Below, in pieces: positions 1-6,274 of a stretch of DNA of 11,977 nt. Under the pieces are notes generated by a model. That model had not been told where the DNA came from and did not search any database. It saw only the letters and a program-made list of their open reading frames with translations. The stretch lies in assembly GCA_016784705.1 (NCBI GenBank), contig JADHUD010000051.1, positions 1 to 11,977 of the forward strand, in the 5' to 3' direction. The stretch comes from Spirochaetia bacterium (GTDB lineage: Bacteria > Spirochaetota > Spirochaetia > JABMQR01). The number at the start of each line of letters is the position of its first letter. Position 1 is the first letter of the stretch. The position numbers and the translations under genes are program-made.

Positions 1-2034
1 GAGGCAGATTCAATTATCGTGCAGGATTTGGGAGTGCTTGCGATTGTCAAAGAGGAGTACCCGAATCTAACCATACATGCTTCGACACAGTTAGCAGTTC
101 ATAATACAGCAGGGATGAAAATACTGGAGAATCTTGGGGTTAAACGAGCCGTGCTATCCAGAGAGCTTACCCTTGAGGAGATAGGCCGTATCAAAGAAAC
201 CTGCCCGGAAATGGAGCTTGAGGTTTTTATACATGGGGCTTTATGTTACGCATACTCCGGTCTCTGCCTCGCTTCAGGGATGATGCTCGGCCGATCAGCA
301 AACAGGGGAGAGTGCGGACAGATATGCCGAACCTGGTTTACCGCAGACATTCAGAACACCGGTACAGAAACAGATTCGAAACAGAGTTTTTCACGTGACG
401 GTTATTTCTTCTCAATGAAAGATCTTTCGCTTAAAGAGCGAATTTCTGCATTAGAAGAAATTGGGGTATCAGCTGCAAAAGTAGAGGGAAGAATGAAAAG
501 TCCGGAGTATACTGCGCAGGCTGCCGCTTACTACCGATCCCTGATGAGTAAAAAACCGGAAGAAGAGACAAATCTGCGGACTATTTTTTCCCGTTCTACT
601 ACCCCCGGCTGGACCGGTAAATCAGACACCACATCACCTCCTGTTTCTCCTGATTACCCGGGACACAGAGGAATACCGATTGGACAGATACTTTCATACC
701 ACCGAATAGAAAACACTGTAGACATTCAGCTGATTAATCCCATCTCACTGCGGGACGGTATACTTTGCCTGAAAGAGAAAAGTTCCGGTCACAGAACACC
801 TTTACCGGAACCGGTAAAATTCAGTGTTACCAAATTGCAGGATCTGAACGGCAATCGATTGGTTGATGCAGAATCCGGTATGAAAGTTAGGTTTTCTGTT
901 CCCCAATTCCTCCCTGAAAATACGATGCTCTATAAGATTTCAGCCCATGATCAGAAAATCCCGGAACTCAACCCGGGATCTATTCACCTTTGGAAACATC
1001 CTGTAAATCATATTATCAGCATTTTTAACGAATATATTGTCATTTCAGGCACTTTTTTTTCCTTGAAACTCTCGCACACGCTCACCGCTTCAATTGTAGT
1101 GGATACAGCACGGAAACCGGTAAACCTCCGGGAACATTTGGAAAAAATCTTTTCCGCCTCCGGTGAAAGTCTGTTTACAAACGGCAGTATGACGGTTATT
1201 AATAATACCGGACGACCGGATGAAGAGCTGTTCCTTCCCGCATCACAACTTAAAACTATCCGCAGAACATGGTACTCCGGGTTGAATTCCCTGTGGGAAA
1301 ACCCTGCATCTTCAAAAAAGAACAAACCGGATACCCCCTATAGCAGGACTGTGGTTGTCCCGCTGCCTGAACGTAAGAACATAATCCCGAAAAAAGACAC
1401 TCCTGTTCCGTTCATCATCAACCCTGATCAGTATGATCCGGAGAATCTGCCGCAGGTAAACGGCATATATTACATACCCCTTAGTCCAGTCCTTTTTGAT
1501 GATACGGCTTATTTCACCAAAATTGATTCACTGCTTGAAAAATTCTCAGCAGAGAGACCGAAACCGGCAATCCGGATTGGTCTTAATAATATAGGACATC
1601 TCTTCTGGGCACAAAAACATCCTGAGTTTGAATACTTTGCCGACTACTACCTCTACTGCGCCAACAGCAGCGCCTTAGGTCTACTTCAGGGAAGTCTCGA
1701 ATTAGTTAGCACTGCTTATTATTGGCTGGAAGACAAAAACCAGTCGATAGATTTCAACCCGGATACTGTTTTCCCTGTAGGTACCGGTTTTTCTCCTCCG
1801 CTGTTTATCAGCAGAAGCTGTTTCCGCAGAGACAGCCTGGGAATAACAGGGGGATGTATTAACCGCGCTTTCTGCGGAACCCCTGCAGCAAACAGCAGTA
1901 ATATCAAGCTCTGTACGCGGTACCCGGGGCCGTATCAATTATACCAGACCGGAAAAAATTATAGGGTATATGTTAAAAACTGTATTACATATCTCTTCCC
2001 GAGAAATCTGGAGTTGGACAAACCCTTAAAATAG
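1..2034 (+). CDS. Peptidase U32 family protein, RlhA-like (5' truncated)
   Basis: The frame is open from base 1 (first codons read EADSII), so the true start lies upstream and the GTG at 19 is probably internal. 677 residues are visible. The N-terminal part has the U32 hallmarks: a VQDLGVL strand, an HASTQ motif, GVKRAVLSREL, then FIHGALC followed by SGLC and GECGQIC. Counting from the GTG codon at 19, these give Cys76, Cys83, Cys99 and Cys103, the pattern that binds an iron-sulfur cluster in characterised U32 members such as UbiU/UbiV. VEGRMKSPEYTAQAAAYYR ends the catalytic-type domain, and a long variable C-terminal region follows. The total length and two-part layout resemble RlhA (23S rRNA C2501 hydroxylation) more than short U32 proteases, so an RNA-modification role is plausible but inferred. 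A second cysteine-rich stretch lies near the C-terminus (about bases 1815-1920). The stop overlaps the convergent amrS gene by 9 bp. Confidence 0.88.
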   Translation, partial: EADSIIVQDLGVLAIVKEEYPNLTIHASTQLAVHNTAGMKILENLGVKRAVLSRELTLEEIGRIKETCPEMELEVFIHGALCYAYSGLCLASGMMLGRSANRGECGQICRTWFTADIQNTGTETDSKQSFSRDGYFFSMKDLSLKERISALEEIGVSAAKVEGRMKSPEYTAQAAAYYRSLMSKKPEEETNLRTIFSRSTTPGWTGKSDTTSPPVSPDYPGHRGIPIGQILSYHRIENTVDIQLINPISLRDGILCLKEKSSGHRTPLPEPVKFSVTKLQDLNGNRLVDAESGMKVRFSVPQFLPENTMLYKISAHDQKIPELNPGSIHLWKHPVNHIISIFNEYIVISGTFFSLKLSHTLTASIVVDTARKPVNLREHLEKIFSASGESLFTNGSMTVINNTGRPDEELFLPASQLKTIRRTWYSGLNSLWENPASSKKNKPDTPYSRTVVVPLPERKNIIPKKDTPVPFIINPDQYDPENLPQVNGIYYIPLSPVLFDDTAYFTKIDSLLEKFSAERPKPAIRIGLNNIGHLFWAQKHPEFEYFADYYLYCANSSALGLLQGSLELVSTAYYWLEDKNQSIDFNPDTVFPVGTGFSPPLFISRSCFRRDSLGITGGCINRAFCGTPAANSSNIKLCTRYPGPYQLYQTGKNYRVYVKNCITYLFPRNLELDKPLK

Positions 2035-3033
2035 TCCATATATGGGGTTTCCACATTCAAAGCACTTCCCATCCTGAATCCGCTTTCCTGAAAAAACCCC
2101 GGCATCACCGCTGTAACTATGCGAGGGAATAAGTACTGTTCCGCATTTAGGACAACAGGTAGAGACAAACAACCGCTCTCGACTGTTTCCGCTATAGATA
2201 AAAGGGATTCCCGATTCTAAGGCTGTCTGCAGAATATCGTGCAGAAAAACCTCTGAAGTCTCCAACCAATCCCTCATTTTATATGCAGGAAAAAATCTGC
2301 TCAGATGCCAAACCTGAACGCCGGCATTTTTCAGTCTGCGGCCTAACTGGAAAATATCATCCTGGGAATGAATCCCTTCAATTACCAGCGTCGTCACCTC
2401 AACAACAGCCCGCCCATCGGTGCATATCCGCTCCAGATTATGTAAAACAGGAGAGAGTCTCCCCCTGCAATAGGTATGATAAAACTCCTCATCACCCTTT
2501 ACATCGATATTAAAAGCATCAATATAATCCAGCATGACAATCAGGGATTCTGTACTCATACTGCCGTTTGTAACCATACAGTTCAGCCCCTTTTCCACCT
2601 TCCGCACAAGCCTTGCTGTATCAAGCATATAATCCTGCCAGACAACCGGATCAGAATAGGTATAGCTCATAATATTCAACTTGCTTTCTACCAGAAGTTC
2701 TACCAGTTTCTGCGGACTGGTTACGCTCTGTTTTTTGCCTGAATAACCAATTTGTGAATGATTATATTGTGAAATGGTATGATTTTGACAAAATTTACAG
2801 GAAAAGTTGCAGCCGGGAAGAGCTACAGACAAAGTCCTGCTGCCAGGTTCTACATGATAAAAGGGCTTCTTTTCAATGGGGTCAACATCTGCAGAAATTA
2901 CCTCTCCATAGACTGTAGTAACTACCTTCCCATTCAGATTTTTACGCACACCGCACGTTCCGGTTTCTCCCTCTTCTAACAGACAATGCTGAAAGCAAAA
3001 ACTACATGCTACTTCATCTGTCTTCATATTCAA
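2026..3033 (-). CDS. amrS: AmmeMemoRadiSam system radical SAM enzyme
   Basis: This 335-residue protein has the radical SAM motif CX3CX2C at Cys75, Cys79 and Cys82 (GCNFSCKFCQN), which binds the [4Fe-4S] cluster that cleaves S-adenosylmethionine. An N-terminal cysteine set (Cys10, Cys13, Cys17, Cys27) and a C-terminal rubredoxin-like pair (CPKCG near 294-297 and CFECG at 324-327) suggest extra metal sites. The sequence matches the PflA-like subfamily that travels with AMMECR1 and MEMO proteins. It is the last gene of the three-gene minus-strand operon. The chosen TTG start overlaps the amrA stop as TTGA and sits 5 nt after GGAG. An ATG two codons later (3025-3027) is the alternative start, with SD spacing of about 11 nt. 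The substrate is not known to me. The family call is confident; the reaction is not assigned. Confidence 0.93.
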   Translation of the reverse strand: MNMKTDEVACSFCFQHCLLEEGETGTCGVRKNLNGKVVTTVYGEVISADVDPIEKKPFYHVEPGSRTLSVALPGCNFSCKFCQNHTISQYNHSQIGYSGKKQSVTSPQKLVELLVESKLNIMSYTYSDPVVWQDYMLDTARLVRKVEKGLNCMVTNGSMSTESLIVMLDYIDAFNIDVKGDEEFYHTYCRGRLSPVLHNLERICTDGRAVVEVTTLVIEGIHSQDDIFQLGRRLKNAGVQVWHLSRFFPAYKMRDWLETSEVFLHDILQTALESGIPFIYSGNSRERLFVSTCCPKCGTVLIPSHSYSGDAGVFSGKRIQDGKCFECGNPIYGLF

Positions 3034-3611
3034 CTATTCTCCGAAAAAACTTCAGCCTGAAAAACATAAAACTGGCATTTCCGGGCCTTCCAACCATTCA
3101 CCCCAAGGCCGGCTTTTTGAGAGAGGTGCATAAGCGTTTTCTCAAGACCCCAACCCTGTTCCGTTGCCACTTGTGGTAAAAAGACAGCACTTCTTCTCTG
3201 ACAAAACAAAAGTATACCATCTCTACCCACTAAAATTTCAGAATAGTCGGATACTTGTTTAGGAATGGTTAATATTGATATTTCAATAACAAGAGAGTTT
3301 AATTCATCAAGCCCGCCGACCGGCTGAAACCGCGGATCATCTACAGCAGCCTCGACAGCAAGCCGTCGAATAGATTCATAGAGAGGAAGTTTGCCCAGAA
3401 TATTCCCGATACAGCCACGGAGAGCTAATCCCTCATCAGGAATATCTTTTCTTTTAAGCGTAACAAATACTCCATTTTCAGTAAGGAGGTCTTCCTGAAT
3501 CTCTTCATTACGTATTTTTTGATAAAGCTTAGACTTCAGACCTGTCAGATGCTCAGCAATACTCTCCCTTGCCAGGAGCAGAAGCAGATTTCTCTTCTCA
3601 TTAGTAAGCAT
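3030..3611 (-). CDS. amrA: AmmeMemoRadiSam system protein A (AMMECR1 domain)
   Basis: This 193-residue protein covers a full AMMECR1 domain. The family signature LRGCIG is at residues 64-69 (Cys67), followed by the expected helix (SIRRLAVEAAVDDPRF), the strand ELNSLVIEISIL and the C-terminal PQVATEQGWG segment. The family is named after a human gene in the AMME deletion region; its enzymatic role in bacteria is unknown. The gene lies between amrB and amrS. Its SD (GGAGGT) is formed by the last codons and stop of amrB, with 5 nt to the ATG, and its own stop overlaps the amrS start by 4 nt. This packing implies translational coupling. Retention of the cysteine motif argues that it is functional. 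Confidence 0.93.
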   Translation of the reverse strand: MLTNEKRNLLLLLARESIAEHLTGLKSKLYQKIRNEEIQEDLLTENGVFVTLKRKDIPDEGLALRGCIGNILGKLPLYESIRRLAVEAAVDDPRFQPVGGLDELNSLVIEISILTIPKQVSDYSEILVGRDGILLFCQRRSAVFLPQVATEQGWGLEKTLMHLSQKAGLGVNGWKARKCQFYVFQAEVFSENS

Positions 3612-3617
3612 AAGTAG

Positions 3618-4541
3618 CTACCTCCAAAGAATTGAGCAATAGGACACAAAATCAAGAGATGGTCCTGTTATACTATTTGATGTATACTGATTGGTAATTT
3701 TTCCTGTAAGATTTAGTTGTTTCGCTATATTTGAGATGAGCAAACCTGGTGCATACCCGCAAATAGTCGGCTGATCCCTTTCCTGCATCGCAAGCAGCTC
3801 TCTGATATTTCCTTCAGCAAACATTTCAGCATAGTCCCTGTCATGCATGAGAACCTGATCCTCAATTTCCCGCACTCCGGAAGCAGTTGCGTCAAAGGGT
3901 GTATAACCGAATCTTTTACCGTAATGGGTAAAATCAGAACTTGCTATAATAAGCGTCTCTCCATTCATAACCTGCTCATCACCTACTGCTTCCAGAATGG
4001 CTTCACTGAGCAAATCTAAAACCTTCCCGCTTGTCACCTGTGAAATTAAACACAGTCCAACATGAATCTTCCTGTGACTTTGCAGCTGCAGATTTGCACA
4101 GAACGGTAAAAACATTTCAAGTGCATGTTCAAGTTCCAGTGCCTTTCTATCAATATGAACTACCCGTCCCGGAAGTAAATCATGCAGCGGCATTACTTTT
4201 AAATTAACCAAGGGAGTTTCTGCAGACGTAAAGTCGGCTGTAGTCAGCAAGTCAGGATGTATATGCACATAGTGAGATGGAGCTACCAGTATAATATTTT
4301 TAGTTTTTACCGGGATATTTGCAAAAAAATCTGCAATACCTCTGGCTGAGTAAACAAGTCCTGCGTGCGGCAGCATAGCGAGACAGGCTCCTGTTTTTGC
4401 CATTGAATAATCTGAAACTGAACCCCGTAATTCTGCATCTGCCAGCGACTTTGTGAGAAAAGTCCTTAGCAAATCCGGATCACTTTCATACCAGGATCCT
4501 GCATATTTCATCCCGCGAATATTTTCCTGTATGCTGTTCAT
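3618..4541 (-). CDS. amrB: AmmeMemoRadiSam system protein B (MEMO-like)
   Basis: This 307-residue MEMO family protein is related to extradiol-dioxygenase-fold enzymes. Residues corresponding to the metal site of human MEMO1 are present: His59 in LPHAGLVYSA, His90 in APSHYVH and Cys261 in TICGYAP. The nearby SSDFTHYGKRF motif (His206) also matches the family. It is the first gene of the amrB-amrA-amrS operon and has a clear AGGAGG SD 6-7 nt before the ATG. The gap to amrA is 6 nt. Human MEMO1 has been described as a redox or iron/copper-binding protein; the bacterial reaction is not established. The family assignment is strong and function beyond metal binding is inference. Confidence 0.93.
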   Translation of the reverse strand: MNSIQENIRGMKYAGSWYESDPDLLRTFLTKSLADAELRGSVSDYSMAKTGACLAMLPHAGLVYSARGIADFFANIPVKTKNIILVAPSHYVHIHPDLLTTADFTSAETPLVNLKVMPLHDLLPGRVVHIDRKALELEHALEMFLPFCANLQLQSHRKIHVGLCLISQVTSGKVLDLLSEAILEAVGDEQVMNGETLIIASSDFTHYGKRFGYTPFDATASGVREIEDQVLMHDRDYAEMFAEGNIRELLAMQERDQPTICGYAPGLLISNIAKQLNLTGKITNQYTSNSITGPSLDFVSYCSILWR

Positions 4542-4577
4542 AGATTCCCTCCTGCTGCTTCAGTACAATCCTTTTTC

Positions 4578-4607
4578 ATTATACTCCTAACTACGGGATA
4601 ATGTTAG
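4578..4607 (-). promoter_or_regulatory. Promoter of the amrB-amrA-amrS operon
   Basis: On the minus strand, CTAACA (4607-4602) is followed by an 18-bp spacer and a perfect TATAAT (4583-4578). This lies about 40 bp upstream of the amrB ATG and its SD. The -35 matches 4 of 6 consensus positions. It is the only strong -10 near this start, and no other gene start in the three-gene run has room for a promoter. Confidence 0.6.
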
Positions 4608-4725
4608 TATTCTGAGATTAGGATTGTCACTGAATAGCATGGTTTTTCTTCTCTATTTGGTTATTATAATTGTTTTTATATTACCATGTTTATTATTTCA
4701 TTGTTACTCATTAATACAGACATCT

Positions 4726-4744
4726 GTTTAAAGAGCATTTAAAC
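4726..4744. repeat. GTTTAAA inverted repeat (operator-like)
   Basis: A perfect inverted repeat GTTTAAA-N5-TTTAAAC lies in the intergenic region, with a third GTTTAAA at 4768-4774. It sits about 120 bp upstream of the amrB -35. AT-rich palindromes are common by chance, so a binding-site role is only a possibility. Confidence 0.25.
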
Positions 4745-4868
4745 ACGTTTCAACTCCCAATTCCCCCGTTTAAAGGAAAAGAACTACTATACGGCAGTAT
4801 AATAAGCCATCGGAATATTGCTGTACAAAAAAGGCAGATTCAGACCGAATCCTGCAAAAAGCAGGTGT

Positions 4869-4892
4869 AAAAAAAACACCCCGAAGGGTGCT
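4869..4892 (-). terminator. Intrinsic terminator with UUCG tetraloop (minus strand)
   Basis: Read on the minus strand, CACCC-TTCG-GGGTG forms a 5-bp GC-rich stem capped by the very stable UUCG loop. Two more pairs (one of them G-U) extend it, and a run of eight T follows (4876-4869). It faces transcripts leaving asd, whose stop is at 5059, and separates asd from the amr operon. It implies an asd 3' UTR of about 170 nt that contains the hairpin cluster at 4936-5056. Confidence 0.8.
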
Positions 4893-4935
4893 CTTAATTT
4901 AAAATTTACCGTAAAAATTGCTGCTTCAGTTTCCT

Positions 4936-5037
4936 GTACCCTACAAACCAGAAGTTTTTGTACTCAAAAAACTTCATTTCAAGTACCCACAAATTCTTGG
5001 ACATAACTAGCCAAAAGTTTTTGTACCCAAAAACTTC
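4936..5037. repeat. Cluster of GTAC-centred hairpin repeats
   Basis: Four copies of GTACYC begin at 4936, 4960, 4983 and 5023 (steps of 24, 23 and 40). Two are loops of perfect hairpins: GAAGTTTTT/AAAAACTTC at 4951-4975 (9-bp stem, 7-nt loop) and AAGTTTTT/AAAAACTT at 5015-5036 (8-bp stem, 6-nt loop). The flanks are alike (CCAGAAG and CCAAAAG). The other two copies look decayed. The block lies inside the inferred asd 3' UTR and has no credible coding function. It could be a degenerate dispersed intergenic repeat or an mRNA-stability element. Confidence 0.55.
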
Positions 5038-5040
5038 AAA

Positions 5041-5056
5041 GCCATGTAAACATGGC
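5041..5056 (-). terminator. Hairpin just after the asd stop
   Basis: GCCATG-TTTA-CATGGC on the minus strand makes a perfect 6-bp stem two bases after the asd stop codon. The tail TTTGAAGTTTTT is only partly T-rich, so this may be a weak terminator or a 3'-end protecting hairpin. The stronger terminator is at 4869-4892. Confidence 0.45.
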
Positions 5057-5058
5057 AG

Positions 5059-6078
5059 TTACCTATGATTATACATCTGAACAAATGCTTCAGCGTTCTG
5101 AATTGATCCGCCGGCAGCGCCTTTTACTACATTATTAACCATGAGTGTAAAACCAATTCGGTGCTTTTTCTTTTTCAATCTTCCAGTATAGGTTACCATT
5201 CCCCGCGGTTTTCCCCAAAAAGCATATTTCGGCTGCGGGAAGGTATTGTCAGCATCATAGATAACCGGCTTAACAGGTGAAGACGGCAGTCCTGACTCAT
5301 CAATTATAAATGTATCCCATGCTTCTATAATATCTTCTATGGAAACATCCTGATCAAAATCTACCCAAACCGTCTCAATATGGCCAAACATAACGGGAAC
5401 ACGGGCACAGTATGCATACACATCAGGGGTGATAGAAAGAATTTTATTTATCTCTTTCTCAATCTTCTCCTCTTCACCGCCGATAAACGGAATAACATTA
5501 TCCGTAATATCAAAAGAGGATAAACCAGGATAGCCCGCACCACTTACTGACTGATAGGTGGATACCGAGATCTCCTTAATCCCGAATTTAACAAGCGGTG
5601 ATAAAGCAATTGCCAATCCGGTTGTTGAGCAGTTTGCGTTAGTAACGATAAAACCACCTTCCGGATACCCCTGCTCATTAATAAGATGAAGAGAATCAAG
5701 ATTAACTTCGGGAATAAGAATAGGAACGTTTTTTTCATACCGCATGGCACCGGCATTTGAAAATACATAAAATCCGGCATCTCTCAGTTCCGGTTCAGCC
5801 ACACGGGCAACCTCAGCCGGCATAGCAGAGAATACAATCTGAACTCCAGCCTCTTTCATCGCTTCCAGATTATACTCTTTCAGTTCAATTCCCTTTAATA
5901 CTTCAGCCATTTCAAAAGGAAGTACCCAATGTACCGATTTACCGTATTTTTCACCGGTTCTTGCCGCTGTTGCAGTAATATATTCAATTTCAAACCATTT
6001 ATGATTTGAGAGCATCCACATAAAAACCTGTCCGACTGCACCGGTTGCACCAATTATAGCTACTTTAATTTTTTCCAT
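5059..6078 (-). CDS. asd: Aspartate-semialdehyde dehydrogenase, archaeal/fungal type
   Basis: The 339-residue enzyme makes L-aspartate-4-semialdehyde from 4-aspartyl phosphate with NADPH, the branch point to lysine/diaminopimelate, threonine and methionine. The N-terminal Rossmann motif is GATGAVG (residues 10-16). The catalytic cysteine is Cys150 in TNANCSTTGLA, Gln176 is in the STYQSVSGAGYPG loop, and the base is His233 in RVPVMFGHIETVWV. These motifs fit the archaeal/fungal subfamily rather than the E. coli type. A strong SD (TAGGAGG) precedes the ATG. The gene is monocistronic, with its own promoter and downstream terminator, and is divergent from the DUF763 gene. Malonyl-CoA reductases of the same fold are a remote alternative. 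Confidence 0.93.
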   Translation of the reverse strand: MEKIKVAIIGATGAVGQVFMWMLSNHKWFEIEYITATAARTGEKYGKSVHWVLPFEMAEVLKGIELKEYNLEAMKEAGVQIVFSAMPAEVARVAEPELRDAGFYVFSNAGAMRYEKNVPILIPEVNLDSLHLINEQGYPEGGFIVTNANCSTTGLAIALSPLVKFGIKEISVSTYQSVSGAGYPGLSSFDITDNVIPFIGGEEEKIEKEINKILSITPDVYAYCARVPVMFGHIETVWVDFDQDVSIEDIIEAWDTFIIDESGLPSSPVKPVIYDADNTFPQPKYAFWGKPRGMVTYTGRLKKKKHRIGFTLMVNNVVKGAAGGSIQNAEAFVQMYNHR

Positions 6079-6098
6079 TACTTCCTCCTAAACGTTGT

Positions 6099-6127
6099 AT
6101 TATGAGTTATATTGCCCCATTTCACAA
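6099..6127 (-). promoter_or_regulatory. asd promoter
   Basis: On the minus strand, TTGTGA (6127-6122) and CATAAT (6104-6099) are separated by 17 bp. The predicted transcription start leaves a short leader of roughly 15 nt that includes the AGGAGG SD. Each hexamer departs from consensus, so this is a moderate call. Confidence 0.5.
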
Positions 6128-6238
6128 TATTGAAAACCTTGTATTGATAAATTTCAATATATTTGTTGCGATAATAACAGAATGTTATATTGATTACAAT
6201 ATGTTATTTGAATAAATAGTATTTTTCATCTATTTTCT

Positions 6239-6268
6239 TTGCTTTTTTCCAGAGAACACTGATATACT
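6239..6268 (+). promoter_or_regulatory. Extended -10 promoter of the DUF763 gene
   Basis: TTGCTT (6239-6244), an 18-bp spacer and TATACT (6263-6268), preceded by TG at 6260-6261 (TGATATACT), form an extended -10 promoter. Only 6 nt separate the -10 from the ATG at 6275, so transcription would start at or next to the start codon. Confidence 0.5.
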
Positions 6269-6274
6269 TAACAT

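Larger units (their letters stand above)
4542..5058. other. Intergenic region between amrB and asd
   Basis: These 517 bases hold no gene I can support. They contain the amr operon promoter and leader (4542-4607), an AT-rich stretch with the GTTTAAA palindrome, a small inverted repeat TATAC/GTATA near 4789-4801, the minus-strand terminator at 4869-4892, and the hairpin cluster up to 5056. A 62-codon open frame at 4818-5006 (plus) has no SD and overlaps the terminator and repeats, so I treat it as spurious. Confidence 0.7.

Noticed and set aside
2283..2979. Plus-strand ORFs opposite amrS (2283-2513, 2476-2742, 2779-2979)
   Set aside because: They are shadows of a clearly conserved minus-strand radical SAM gene.
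4789..4801. TATAC/GTATA inverted repeat
   Set aside because: Short and AT-rich, with no gene or promoter beside it; likely chance.
4818..5006. 62-codon plus-strand ORF in the amrB-asd intergenic region
   Set aside because: It lacks an SD, covers a minus-strand terminator and hairpin repeats, and its translation is biased by the repeats.
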